From Gordionus sp. m RMFG-2023 (Eukaryota > Nematomorpha > Gordioida > Chordodea > Parachordodidae), in the NCBI RefSeq assembly GCF_954871325.1, contig NC_088778.1:19515120-19579119 (forward strand): 64,000 nt of DNA, given 5' to 3'. Positions 33,169-45,405 of the stretch are shown one piece after another. The notes beneath the pieces are model-generated. The model was not told the origin of the DNA, made no database searches, and worked only from the letters and a program-made list of their open reading frames with translations. Position 1 is the first letter of the stretch. Every line of letters begins with the position of its first letter. A program made the translations under genes and the position numbers.

Positions 33169-33513
33169 TTACATTTTTCCATGCATAGACGAAAGCGTAG
33201 AATCTGATTGCCTCCTATCAATTTTTTTGATTTTTTCAAGAATAGATTTATTACTTCGAAATTTAGATAGTTTTTTGCTATGAAATTGGCTCGTATCATC
33301 GTCTTAATAAAAAATATATATTTATTAATTAAGTAAAATTTACCATTATCCAATACTACAACCTTTTGACTTCTTTTGACGATTATAAATCCGATTATTC
33401 CAAATATAATAACTAAAATTAAAAACGGAATTGTTTCAATAATCATTTCCCACTTTGTAACTTTTTCATTCGTTTGATACAAGGGTTGTATCGTATAAAT
33501 AATGGTTTCATTG
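33169..33513 (-). CDS. single-pass membrane protein, 3' exons
   Basis: Two exons on the minus strand: 33513-33344 and 33302-33169, with a 41-bp GT-AG intron (33343-33303) that keeps the frame and ends at a TAA. The first exon gives a short outer segment (NETIIYTIQPLYQTNEK, with one N-glycosylation site), then a membrane helix, IPFLILVIIFGIIGFIIV, followed by KRSQK. The second exon gives a hydrophilic, Ser/Lys-rich cytoplasmic tail of about 50 residues (DDDTSQFHSKK to STLSSMHGKM). A likely acceptor (TTTAG) precedes 33513, but the upstream exon could not be fixed. The family is unknown. The clean splice and the change from membrane helix to charged tail argue for a real host gene. Confidence 0.6.
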
Positions 33514-33722
33514 CTAAAGAAAATAAAATACTTCCTATTAAATAAAGATTATTAACCTCAAATTACCTTGAAATATTGAACTGCGATTAACGATAGTAAC
33601 CAAAGATTGCATATAAAATATTAAATAAAATTATAAAAAGCCAAAGATGTATACTATAAATATTAATATTCATACTTCATTATGACGTTTTAATTAATAC
33701 GTCTTAAGTTTTTTTAAAATAA
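33514..33722. other. possible upstream intron or exon of the membrane-protein gene
   Basis: A frame MQSLVTIVNRSSIFQ with a donor at about 33566 exists but does not join 33513 in frame. Confidence 0.25.
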
Positions 33723-33730
33723 CTATTTAT

Positions 33731-35362
33731 TAGTGTTGTTAAAGTAACTAGTTACAAAAAATAAATGTAACTAGTTATATTTTAAAAATTGTAACTAGTA
33801 ACTGTAACTAGTTATATTTTTGGAAATGTAACTGCCAAAAGTAACTAGTTACTTCTAAAAATATGTATGTATAAATCTAAATAATATATTCAAATAATTA
33901 ATTTTATTTTTAATATGTGAATTGATCATTTATTAAAAGAATATTAAAATTATAATTAATATACTATAACTTTATAAAAATATATAATTAAAAGAAGAGA
34001 AATAAAAACAATAAAATAATATATTTAGGTTTGATCGGCGGGGCTTAATGACCCATGTTTAGATATACAGTTGGATCGACAAATTTATTAATATTCTTTG
34101 GTAGCATCACATGTGATTAAACGTAACCTTTGCCCTATTATTTCGAATAATTTTAGGGGCTTGGGGTCCAAATGATCCACAGGTGTCTGATACTACCCGA
34201 ACAAACAAAAGATTATTAAGGTGGCTATATTTATTTTTTTGTATTTTCAGTTTAGTGATGGAGTTAACAGTAAAAAATCTGGCAAAACGATCTACACATG
34301 TATAATCCCAAGCGAGGGGTAAACCTTGGTTCCAAGGGACTAGCTTTGTGCTAAATTAATTTTAAATTAAATTTAAAATTTGGTTTATATGTCTGATTGT
34401 GTTCGCAAAGGATATGTCGAAATAGATTTTTTTTTCTTAAATTGTTACATTGCTGTGTTTTATAATTTTGTAACAAATTCAAGTAATAAACATATTTTAT
34501 TATATTTCTTTACAAATTTAGCACAATATTTTCCATATTCTCAAGTTGCTGGCAATATTTATACTCTGGATCATAAGTTATAAATGTATTTTTTTTAAAT
34601 TTTACTAAATTAGAGCATAAAACTTAGTATAAGGAAAGACAAAGATTTAGATTATTTTGGAATTAAATAATTTTTGTATAAAATGCTAAATTGGTCATAA
34701 TTACTTACTAAAAAGACAAAGACTATGAAAGAAACAAAATATTATAATGAAGATATCAAATATCATTTCCTTCAACAAAAGATTAATCAAATAACCTTCA
34801 TTCTATAGACTAATTTAATTTTTTTGAAAATTGGGGAATTATCTAGGGTATTTTTGTCATGGTCCTCTTGTTCAGGATTTTTTTGCCTTCCAAAAAAATA
34901 AGTAAATTCTATGATCTAAAGTGTTTTCCAAATTATACAATAGGATGCATGCATATATAATTAAATAAAAAATAAATTATCTATACCCTTCCCTTATTAT
35001 TCTTATTACACAATTTTCTTGGCAAAAAAAACTCCAATATTATTCAGTTCTATTTGAATTAACATTAAAATATATAAATTTGCAATAAGTTTAAAATAAT
35101 TTGCAACAACTGTATATATAAATATACAGTTGTTGCAAATATTTGAGTGAAAAATCATTAATTCTTAATACATAACCTGGAACCCATTTTTAGTAGACCA
35201 TTGTAAAATTTATAAAAACCAAAAAGTAACTTATAATGTAACTGTAACTAATAACTAGTTAATTTATAAAAATGTAATAGTAACTGTAACTAGTTATATT
35301 TTTACCAATGTAACTAGTAACTGTAACTAGTTATGTTTCAAAAGTAACTTTAACATCACTAC
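33731..35362. mobile_element. hAT element with AACTAGTTAC repeats and perfect 8-bp duplication
   Basis: Begins TAGTGTTGTTAAAGTAAC and ends AACTTTAACATCACTA. CTATTTAT stands at 33723-33730 and 35363-35370. Both ends carry several GTAACTAGTTA motifs, the subterminal pattern of a widespread animal hAT group. The 1632-bp body has no recognisable transposase. Inside are a segment reading SDGVNSKKSGKTIYTCIIP (about 34253-34310) and a 67-codon frame at 34380-34583, both unidentified. Probably non-autonomous. Confidence 0.92.
34253..34583 (+). CDS. unidentified open frames inside a hAT element
   Basis: An open stretch FSDGVNSKKSGKTIYTCIIP at about 34250-34315 is followed, after stops, by a 67-codon frame (34380-34583) starting VYMSDCVRKGYVEIDFFFL. 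Neither shows hAT signatures. They could be captured host sequence or decayed transposase. Weak support. Confidence 0.2.
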
Positions 35363-35631
35363 TATTTATACTGGTATAATACCATTTTGCAATTGAATAC
35401 AGAAAAATACTTTAATGCTATTTACTTTACTATAATTTGAAAACTTCTTAAAATAATGTTTCCGTAATTTATAATTTGTAATTTAAGTTATAAGTGTCGA
35501 CTTAGCTACGACTCGAGTCTCCTGAGCTGATGCAGGCTTGTTTTTTATAGAATTACAGGATTTCTCATCCAAAAAAGGAAAAGTGTCAATCGAAATAGGA
35601 AAAGATCTGATCAAAAATGGAATAGTGTTAA

Positions 35632-37796
35632 CAGGGGACGGACTGGCGATGCTACGGCCTCGTGGGCATTTTTTATAGCGGCCTCATTTATATGGGGGCT
35701 TCGACCCTATACCCCCATTTTTGCGGGCCTTCTGCCCGCTCTTGCCCGGTCTTCGACCGGGTTCCCTTAATTGGTTTCTTTGATTTACATGATTTTTATT
35801 ACTTCTTATGAAAATAAGTTCATTTTACAGTTTTAGTAAAAAAATAAGAATAGTGTAAGATAATCATAAATTTTATTTTAAAAAAATGCACATCTAAAAT
35901 CATATTCATTACCTATATAAAATAATATTCATTAAAAATATATATTTTATATTAGATTTACAACGATATTGCACTATAAAATCGAATCATACATCACATG
36001 TTAAATATTAAAAAAATGCATACTCAATATATTAAATCAATTAATTATAAATATAAAATTATTGCAATTATACAATATTACAGAGAATAAAATTGCTGCA
36101 CTTTTATAAAATCAGGCATAGATCATATTGTAAATAATATTAATAAGCTTCTAATAAAAGAATTAAGAATATATATAATTTTTACGTTAATAAATCTCTC
36201 ATTAACTTTGAACCTTTGCGCAAATATACTGGAATATTTTCTAGTTCAATGTACGCCAATAGTTCTCGTTCAACTGACAACATTAACTTCTAATTTTTCT
36301 TGGTCAATATTAGCTCTCAGCTTATTTTTATAATTTTTAATTACTAAATGCTTTCTCGCAATTAACCTGCGTAAATGATAAATTTAAAATGTATTCATAT
36401 GCCAAAAATATTAGTGTCACTTGTATGCATATTGAATCTTTTAAGAATTTAATAACGCTTATTAAACACTTGTTACATTTATTATCACACTAGGATTTAT
36501 TATCATATTGTAATATTCCATCTTCTTCATTTGACTCCTCACTTGTACATGCGATAACATCCTCCGTTTCATTTAATTCTGTTACCAAATCTTTAAATAC
36601 ACTGGTAAATGAACATAATTCGTTATGAAATTTAACACTCAATATATATGCTAATTATGCCAGTTTTTCCAAGGCCTTTTCAGAAATACCTTTACTATTT
36701 GTTTCATCCAAATGTCTTGGATGCAAATATTGCACATTCAAGATAAGCTCTCAATTCGCAGAAAGTAGTTCCGACAAGCTATTTATAATTTGATCAATTA
36801 TAGGACGAAATAGTTCGAACCTATAAAGGTCAATCGATTTTTGGTTAATCTTGGCCTTTGTCACTATATATTCTCTTCGCTCGTCCTATTCGATCTTTTT
36901 ACAGAGCATTTTATACTCAGATACTCTCCGGGAGCTATAATTATGAAAATGTTTCATTTAAATTAGCAGCCATTTTATTGCTTTATTTTGAATCGATGTA
37001 ATAATCGATGATACAGAAGATTTAGCATCTTCTTTCATTTTCCATGCTGACAAAGTATCTAATTTTTTAGTTTATGATTCCATTATTTTAAAATTTAAAT
37101 ATATTATAGCTGTACTTAGAGTCTTAAATTTACATAAATTATCAAGTTTTTATCTCAAATTATTTATTATCTATTATAAGTTGAAGTGTTGAAGTGCCTT
37201 TATCGTTATTGGGAGCAAGCTCACTTTACCATATATCCATTTAAAGGCTTTTTCACGTGCCCACCACCTTATCTCACCTATTTTGCAGCCTTCTCAACTT
37301 TATTCTGTTTCTCCCAAGCATCCATCCTTTTATCTGATACACTGACCTGGATTTTATTTGATTTCAATGAATTAAGAACAAGAAATGTTGGCTATATTAT
37401 TATTATTTCTACAATAAATCAATGTATAAAAATATAATATAATAAATTAATCAAAACTTAACTTTCACTATACTCAAACGGAAGCGTTTTCACTTCATTT
37501 GAAAAAAAACAAAGACTAGAACGTGGTAATGATGTGTAGCGTCAAGCGACGTTATTGATATATTATGCAAAAATATAGTAAACGACATGACAATTCTCAA
37601 GGAATGTGATATTCAAATAATAGAGATACCATTAAAAATAAATAAATGATAAGAGAAAATAATGTGAACATAATAATAATTTTTTTCTAATCGGTCTCTA
37701 TTTTGATATTTTCCTCTGATCGGCCTCAAAAATCGACATTTTCTCGTGGCCTCGTGAGCAAAATGCCCATCGGGTCTTATGGCCAGTCCGCCCCTG
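35632..37796 (-). mobile_element. hAT element with perfect 8-bp duplication, 2.2 kb
   Basis: Begins CAGGGGACGGACTGGC and ends GCCAGTCCGCCCCTG. AGTGTTAA stands at 35624-35631 and 37797-37804. The left subterminal segment TGCGGGCCTTCTGCCCGCTC is also present in altered form at about 53753. A transposase relic is on the minus strand. This CAGGGGCGGACTGG end is typical of hAT elements encoding ZMYM1-like transposases. Confidence 0.95.
36190..37340 (-). pseudogene. ZMYM1-like hAT transposase relic
   Basis: From the 5' side, the minus strand reads RMDAWEKQNKVEKAAK (about 37320-37265). After decayed frames, LIARKHLVIKNYKNKLRANI then DQEKLEVNVV (about 36360-36270) matches the C-terminal K-N/T-Y-L-R-x-x-M-x-x-E-R-L segment, followed by ERELLAYIELENI in another frame. 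Stops are frequent. It belongs to the same lineage as the transposase split across 24.6-30.0 kb. Confidence 0.65.
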
Positions 37797-37804
37797 AGTG
37801 TTAA

Positions 37805-38230
37805 TCAAAAAAGAAAAAGTACCGAAGGCAAAAATCGATCAAAACAGGTAAAGTGCCAATCACAAAAGAAAAATTCGCATCAAAAAAGGAAAATTTTTTT
37901 GTTAATTTTATAACCCTAAAATATGATTTTTCTTAAATTTTTAATTATTTTTAATTTTCTTGTTTTATTTCTAACTTTTTATTCTATTTTTCTCATCCTT
38001 TCTAAATTTTCTTAATCTTTCTTTCTTCTCATTTTTATATTTCTGTCATTTTTTCCTGTCATTTTTCTTTAATTCTCTATTTTTGTCATTTTTAGCCACC
38101 CCCCCCCCTTCATCCTACAGCTATTTTTTGACTTTTTATCATTTTCTCCTAATATTTTTATATTTAAAATTTTAATTAATTTTTTTCTCTTTCTCAATTA
38201 AATCTTTTTTTATATCAAATTATTTCATTT
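37805..38230. other. T-rich spacer, nothing recognised
   Basis: Several AAAAGTGCCAATC and ATCAAAAAAGGAAAA-like phrases lie on both sides of the hAT (35577-35623 and 37801-37895), so the hAT landed in a small repeat. The rest is a T-rich stretch with a run of C at 38098. Confidence 0.45.
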
Positions 38231-39690
38231 CGGTTATCCGCCAAATAGAGATATTTTAAAAATATTTTTTGGGATTATGTTTTATACGTATTTATAGATA
38301 TATAAAACGAAAATCAACATTTTTCAAATTGTATTACTAGTAAATTTGGTCAACCGAATATTTACTAAGTGGTCGGTTTTAAGCTCGGCATTCGGTCAAA
38401 TCAAATTATTTTCAAAAAATTTTTTAGGATAATGCTTAGCACGTAAATATACACATATAAAACAAAAATTAAGATATTTTGTTTTAAAACGCCAGCAATT
38501 CAGTATTTAGTCATTGGGTGGGCTACGAGTCGGTTATCCGCCAAATAGAGATATTTTAAAAATATTTTTTGGGATTATGTTTTATACGTATTTATAGATA
38601 TATAAAACGAAAATCAACATTTTTCAAATTGTATTACTAGTAAATTTGGTCAACCGAATATTTACTAAGTTGTCGGTTTTAAGCTCGGCATTCGGTCAAA
38701 TCAAATTATTTTCAAAAAATTTTTTAGGATAATGCTTAGCACGTAAATATACACATATAAAACAAAAATTAAGATATTTTGTTTTAAAACGCCAGCAATT
38801 CAGTATTTAGTCATTGGGTGGGCTACGAGTCGGTTATCCGCCAAATAGAGATATTTTAAAAATATTTTTTGGGATTATGTTTTATACGTATTTATAGATA
38901 TATAAAACGAAAATCAACATTTTTAAAATTGTATTACTAGTAAATTTGGTCAACCGAATATTTACTAAGTGGTCGGTTTTAAGCTCGGCATTCGGTCAAA
39001 TCAAATTATTTTCAAAAAATTTTTTAGGATAATGCTTAGCACGTAAATATACACATATAAAACAAAAATTAAGATATTTTGATTTAAAACGCCAGCAATT
39101 CAGTATTTAGTCATTGGGTGGGCTACGAGTCGGTTATCCGCCAAATAGAGATATTTTAAAAATATTTTTTGGGATTATGTTTTATACGTATTTATAGATA
39201 TATAAAACGAAAATCAACATTTTTTAAATTATATTACTAGTAAATTTGGTCAATCGAATATTTAGTAAGTGGTCGGTTTTGAGCTCGGCAATCGGTCAAA
39301 TCAAATTATTTTCAAAAAATTTTTTAGGATAATGCTAAGCACGTAAATATTCACATATAAAACAAAAATTAAGATATTTTGATTTAAAACGCCAGCAATT
39401 CAGCATTTAGTCATTGGGTGGGCTACGAGTCGGTTATCCGCCAAATAGAGATATTTTAAAAATATTTTTTGGGATTATGTTTTATACGTATTTATAACGA
39501 AAATCAACATTTTCAAATTGTATTACTAATAAATTTGGTCAATCGAATATTTAGTAAGTGGTCGGTTTTAAGCTCGGCATTCGGTCAAATCATAATATTT
39601 TCCTAAAAAATTTTTAGGATAATGCTTAGCACGTAAATATACACATATAAAACAAAAATTAAGAGATTTTGATAAATAACGCCAGCAATA
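38231..39690. repeat. tandem array of an exact 300-bp unit, five copies
   Basis: CGGTTATCCGCCAAATAGAG occurs at 38231, 38531, 38831, 39131 and 39431, so the period is exactly 300 bp four times over. Copies 1-3 differ at only a few positions; copy 4 has more changes; copy 5 has small deletions and diverges after GCCAGCAAT at about 39683. Landmarks are GTCGGTTTTAAGCTCGGCAT, TAGCACGTAAATATACACAT and GTCATTGGGTGGGCTACGAG. An inverted, diverged pair of the unit lies in the left arm of the foldback at 21.2-21.9 kb. No coding potential. Confidence 0.97.
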
Positions 39691-39857
39691 TTTACCTTAG
39701 AAAATTTCCATTATTTTACTATTCTAAACCTACTCATAAATTAAACATCAAAGAAACCTAAATTTTTTTTTTAATTTTTAGGTTTTTCATATGTATATAT
39801 ATCCAAATATAAAAAAAGCGCTATTCAATCATCATTCCGGTTTCCTAAAATGATACT
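39665..39857. mobile_element. outer end of the foldback family
   Basis: The reverse complement matches 21028-21210: GAATGATGATTGAATAGCGC then TTTTTTTATATTTGG, GGTTTCTTTGATGTTTAATT and TATGAGTAGGTTTAGAATAG. It follows the 300-bp array directly. No opposite end is seen before 38231, so this copy is one-ended. Confidence 0.8.
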
Positions 39858-40649
39858 TACATATATACGCATATAACGCCCTCTTACGGATATATATTTG
39901 TTAATTTTTAAAATTGAAAAAAATTTATTTATGTTTTAATAAGCTATGAAAATATTTCTTTTATAATAATATTAACTCAAAATAAAATTATATATTATAT
40001 GATATTTAATCAGTATCCTTCATTTAATAAAAAAATAATATAAGTATATTTTAATAAAAGTTTTAAAAATTTTCATTAAATAAAATATACATAATAAAAT
40101 TTTGATTGATTAAAATTAATTGCTTTTTACCAATTCATTTTAGCGATTCAATATTTAGTCATACCCATAAATTATAATTGGATTTTATCAAAATTAATAA
40201 ATTATATATATTCATTGATAAAGTTAAAATTTAATCCTAAGTTATAAAATATATAAGTATAAATATAAATACAAACTTCAATTAGACTAGGTCTCTAGAT
40301 ACTTGGAAAAGGTTATAACTTGCTAAATATTTTTGAATATAGCACAAGAGAGTTTAAAGAGTATTTTAGAGATAAAGAGATCCGGGGATAAAAAATTATG
40401 GGTCCGGCACTCCCAAAGTGTAACAATATTATAGTTTCTTAAATATTTAAAAAGTAAAAATATATTAATTGATGAACTCCTATTATAAAGTAGAAAAAAT
40501 GTAGAAATTTTTATCAAATGTGGTGTCACCGGTTGGAATTGACCAGACGTTTAAGCCCTCCCTCATTCGCTTTAAAAAATTCTCTAAATTTATACGGAGG
40601 AAATTGAAAAATTAGATAGAATATTAAATAGGCTATGAGAAAACTTGTA
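39858..40649. other. AT-rich, nothing recognised
   Basis: No gene or repeat recognised. The last part (from about 40500) may already be LINE sequence. Confidence 0.3.
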
Positions 40650-42200
40650 AAATAATTATGATTTATAAAAATATGCTTAGCATTCTTCAAATGATTTCAG
40701 AGTATGATATGAACCCAACTCGGAAGCCTTGGGGAAGGAGCGGTCTGAGCAAAAACGTTAAAAATCAATTCTTGAAACGTGAGGTAACGACCCTTTATGT
40801 CTTCTCAATCTTGTTTTTAAGTCGCAGATTAGGGCGTCAACGACTTCTTTTGTGTTTCCCAAGACGACATTTTAGGCAATGTCGCTAGTTATATGAGGAA
40901 CCATATCTTTTATAATTCCGAATATAATGAGAGTGCTCTTTGTAAAAGAGACATTGGTTTCTTGTGGAAACGCAAGGAGGCTAAAGTGATCTTCATTCCT
41001 GTCTCACCATGCTTAGAAAGTATAGTATTAATGCCTCGCTACTCGAACTATTCTCTGAGAATGCCCTGTTAATGACTCAGAGAGTAAAAAGAATGATGAT
41101 TTCTATATATATGTCCAAACTACTAGGAGCTGACACTTGTTCCCATGTCGCATCCGAAAATTTTAATTCTTACATCAGATGTGATATATTCGGTAGTTCT
41201 ATATTGATAAAGTATATGAAATACTTTGGTCTATATATGGAAGAAAAGACCCACAATGGATAATGGCATCAAATGGTCGAACTCTATATGAAGTTTGCAA
41301 TGCGTATTGAGATATTTATAAACGAAATACGTATCATACTACTAAAGAAAAAAAATTCGCTCAGTCCATGGTATGGCTAAAAATGGATTTATGGCGACAG
41401 TAAGTCTTGGAATAGTCGGCGACAGAAAGTCGAGTCTTCGCTGATAGAAATGCAGTAGGGGGATGAAAGAAGGAGGGTTGAGCAACCTATCGTAAAATCG
41501 CAAGAAGATCAAAAAACTGTGCAATACCATTAGGAGTTTGGCTTTTGAATTATTCTGAAACTATAATAAAACAAATCTGGAAGGCTAAGCGCGCTATTTT
41601 GATACTCGAGACAGTGTATACTAGATGAGGCCAATTTCAAATAAGCAAACGAGTGTTGTTTAAGGATGTGCATGCTAAAGTGTTAAGGCATCATTACTCC
41701 CCCTTATAAAATATAATAAATAAAAACGCTTTTATTTTTAAGATGGCGTAGTGTTAAATAGCCGAGCTAATTTGCTTTCTTCTCATTGTTAACATAGAGA
41801 AAGCGTTTGACAGTGTCCTTTATAAGGCTCTTTTTAAGGTTCTATATGACTATCTTCCAATGTTTGCTGGTCATAATAAAAGAACGTGGTGGCTCGTGTC
41901 TCTTGTTTCAGCGAGATCTCGGAACCATTTAACATTATCAGAGGAATACAGCATGAAAACAAAATAACATCGTATTTGATCACAGTATTCACTCGGTGTA
42001 TATATAGTGAATTGAGGTTAATGCCGAGAGAAGGAACAGTTAGCGGGTTAATTCACATTATTAAATGCCGACAATATAAGTCATCTCAAATTCGCGGATG
42101 ACCTCATCTTTTTAAAAGCATCTTGGCTGTTACCTCAGCTGAAGGGGTTATCTGAAATTCTTGCTAGTTTTGTTATCATTATTGTTGTATCTGTTAATAT
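40650..42200 (+). pseudogene. LINE reverse transcriptase, 5' part, split by gypsy A
   Basis: Frames change often. NIEKAFDSVLYKALFKVLY at about 41790-41845 is the first RT catalytic block (the D of AFDSV). FNIIRGIQHENKITSYL at about 41919-41970 is a worn GxxQGD block. HLKFADDLIFLKAS at about 42082-42120 is the catalytic FADD block. Open frames between 40658 and 41263 probably cover upstream LINE protein. The RT is cut at about 42200-42310, where gypsy A begins; later LINE blocks appear at 47740 on the other side. Confidence 0.8.
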
Positions 42201-42310
42201 GTAATTGACATATATGGACGTTTTTCAATATATTTTTTCGAGAAAAAAGATTATTGTTTTTGAATCATGTGAACATTTTGTTTATGAAAAAGATTATTAA
42301 ATGTTATTTT

Positions 42311-42592
42311 AACTAAGGTAGAACCATTATTTACATTTCTTTATTTCTATAATTCATTCACGATAAGTATTAGTTTTCATTGACATTTTATTCAGTATAA
42401 TTTAACCATAAGGTGCAACTTAATTACAAAGGTCGATATATAATTTCACGTTAATGGATGGGTGTACATAATACATTAAGAAGATAAACAACACCTATTA
42501 TATTAATCGTAAATATGTATATAATCATATCTAACTGGCAAATATAATATATAATATGATAAAATATTACAATAGATTACTTCTTTACTACA
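42311..42592 (-). repeat. 3' LTR of gypsy A, internally shortened
   Basis: Ends on the plus strand with CTTCTTTACTACA; next to it, on the minus strand, TAGGGGGAAA (42593-42602) is the polypurine tract. Compared with the other LTR it lacks about 525 bp between TTTCACG and AATGGATGGGT. Confidence 0.85.
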
Positions 42593-42602
42593 TTTCCCCC
42601 TA
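42593..42602 (-). other. polypurine tract of gypsy A
   Basis: Minus strand TAGGGGGAAA followed by TGTAGTAAAG, the first bases of the 3' LTR. It primes plus-strand synthesis in this class of element. Confidence 0.75.
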
Positions 42603-42619
42603 CGTTAATTGAGAGATGT

Positions 42620-43775
42620 TTAAATCTCTTTAATCATTCGTTTCGGGGGCTTATGTGTCCGCCCTCGCCTTGGGGTTTCACACTCTGTCTGATCGCTGAC
42701 AGCGATCACGCGCTCCGTAGTATCTAATATCAAACGGTCCCTTAGCTGGTCAGCTTGTTTTCGTACTACACGATCTGGGGTCTTGACTACATAGGAATAT
42801 AATCCCTTTCTATCCTGAATCACCCCTTCTCTCCAACCCTTAGTGGTTTCATTCCTTACCCACACATGATGACTTACGTCAAATTCCCTAAAATTGGTAT
42901 GTGTATCACGTTCTTGATTTTGTTTATCATTGACTTTATCAATCTCCTTTCCCACCTCTGGTCTAGCCCAGTCTAGATTAGTTCTTATTTGACGACCGAT
43001 ATGATCTTCGCTGGTGACCTACCCATCAAACTATGTTCTTCCAGCCTATACTCTGCTACCGTTTGAGTCATCGCCTCTTGCGGGTCATTAATTGATTCTC
43101 GACTGGCATAATACCTCTCTTTTAAGGTTCGAATGGTTCGTTCCGCCTGCCCATTTGTCTTCGGGTGGTACAGCGTTGAGCGAATGTGGCAAATGTTGTT
43201 TTCTCCACAAAATCGCTTAAATTCTATTGAAATAAATTGAGGTCTATTATCCGTTACATTGCTTTTAGGTACCCCAAAGGTAGCAAACCACTTCTTTAAT
43301 CTCGTTATCATCTCCTTCGCCGATGTGTTTCTCATCAGGTCTACCTCAGCCCATTTTGAGTATGAATTTACTCCCACTAGCCAATATAAAGAGTCAACCG
43401 GTCCTGCAAAATCTAGATGTATACGCTCCCATGGCTCTTTGGTACAATTCCAAGAGTATAGTGGTAACTCCATTACGTTCGGTCGATTTTTCTGACATCC
43501 TACACACAGCTTTATATACCGTTCTATGTCCTCTTCGCATTTCGGCCACCACCAATACAACTGAAAAATAGATTTCATCGGTTCATTCCCGGATGTCTCC
43601 GATGTAGTGTTTCCAACACTGAATTCCTAAGTTTCGTAGGGATTATCAATCTACCATTTCGTTCAACTATTCCCCTGTCTACTGTTAATTCCTCGCGTTG
43701 GGTGTGAAAGATTACTAGCTCCGGTTCTTCTTTCCGATTAAAGCCTCTCCACCCTTGCTCAATATGTTGTGCCAC
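42620..43775 (-). pseudogene. gypsy A integrase
   Basis: Three frames in order. The first (43775-43575) has the start of the zinc domain (LETLHRRHPGMNR). The second (43578-42985) has WWWPKCEEDIERYIKLCVGC, then DDE core motifs HLDFAGP, VTDNRPQFIS (the usual Gly of TDNGPQF is Arg) and HPKTNGQAERTIRTLK. The third (42955-42620) has the C-terminal DNA-binding part (VWVRNETTKGWREGVI). The frames are separated by shifts. The enzyme joins LTR ends to host DNA. Confidence 0.9.
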
Positions 43776-45405
43776 TCACTTTAGTATTAGATCTTTAATT
43801 GAATTCTTGCGCAGGTTTCCCTTTGAGACCTGCATATCCTCTAAGTTTAAGTTCCGAATCGCCAATGCATGCTTTGTATCCCGATTAGGTATGATATCGT
43901 GGAGCGGTAGCCTAGATAAGGCGTCTGCTATAACATTTTCCCGACCAGATCTATATTCCACGCTAAAGTCGTAAGCGGCGGCCATCTTCCAGGCCCAACG
44001 TGTCAGACGATTGTTCGATATCTTTGGCAGACCCCTCTTTTCCCCGAACAACCGTTCCAAGGGTTTATGGTCTGTCCGAAGTATAAATTTTCGACCGTAG
44101 ATAAAGTTGTGGAATTTTCTATTCCAAATAACAATGCCCTCGCTTCTTTATCTATAAGCCCATAATGTTTCTCTTACTGTAACAACGTCCGAGACGCGAA
44201 TTTCTATGGGTTTTTCCCCGTTTTGTGAAACCTTTTGAAGTAAAACAGCCCCCAGTCCTGTATCTGACACGTCACACTCCATAATCAACGGTAATTTAGC
44301 ATTATACGGCGTTAAGATTTCTTCTGTTGATAACAATGTCTTAACTTTATCAAAAGCCTCCTGCTCTACATTAGTCCAACACCATGGTACTTTTACACTA
44401 GTCAATCGATGTAACACAGCTGCTTCACTATGAAGATTGGGAATGAACCGTTCATGATACGTGACAAGCCCAAGAAATAAACGTAACTGATGAACATTCT
44501 TGGGGTTAGGTGCGGCCTGGATTGCTTTAACTTTCTCTTCGCTTGGATGTACCCTATTTTGGTCGATAACGATACCTTAAAACGAAACAAATTTCCCTTG
44601 AAATTGGACTTTTTCAAATTTAGCTTTGAGGCCTGCTTTCTGCAGCCTATCGAGTACTATTTTTAAATTAGCCAGATGTTCAGCGTCATTTTTGCCGGAG
44701 ATAATTACATCGTCCAAATACACTCCAGTCATCGGGCAATCTTTCAAAACATTGTCCATGTAACGCTGGAAAATAGTTGGTGCGCACGAAAGCCCAAATG
44801 GCATCCTTCGGTATCGAAAATATCCTTTATGTGTTGAGATGACCAAATATTATTGGGACTCTGGCTCAACGGCCATTTGTAGATACGCGTCCTTTAAATC
44901 TATCACCGTAAAACGGTCCCCTCCCCTGAATCTTAACCAATAAGTCATCCAGCGTAGGAATAACGTGATGATCATATAATAGATGGGGATTTAGGCTCAC
45001 CTTGAAATCTGCGCAAATACGAATCTCGCCATTGTTTTTCCTGACATTTACTGTTGGAATTGCCCATGGCACCCTAGTTATAGAGGAATCGATGGGCTCC
45101 AAAATCTCCGCAGCCACAAGGCGATCCAGTTCTAGTTCAACCGCTCTGCGTAACGGAATAGGCACTCGACGAGCTGGAAACGATTTTGGAACAGCCGTAT
45201 CTTTTAATTGGAGTCGCACCGCGAAATTACGTATTAACCCCGGTTTGCCGTCAAAAACAGCTTTAAACTGTTTAGTTAACAAATACCCCATTGAGTCTTC
45301 CGTTAGTGACATCCTCGATGTGTGAGCATCGATTGTATTCGAACGGCCCATCGGGGCTTCGGCCCGTGGGGGCTCCGATTGTATTCGAGCGGCCCATCGG
45401 GGCAT
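43776..45405 (-). pseudogene. gypsy A reverse transcriptase and RNase H
   Basis: Minus-strand frames in order: RVPIPLRRAVELELDRLV, PWAIPTVNVRKNNGEIRICA (about 45080-45000), MPFGLSCAPTIFQRYMDN and GVYLDDVIISGKN (44846-44577, the YLDD active site), then AFDKVKTLLSTEEIL and MECDVSDTGLGAVLLQ (44417-44148, RNase H), and YRSGRENVIADALSRLPL (about 43950-43900). At least four shifts separate them. The first catalytic block around 44870 lies in a shift. GC content is higher than in the flanks, suggesting a fairly recent insertion. Confidence 0.92.

Noticed and set aside
37186-37437. Plus-strand 83-codon ORF as a gene
   Set aside because: It overlaps the N-terminal part of the minus-strand hAT transposase relic and has no family match.
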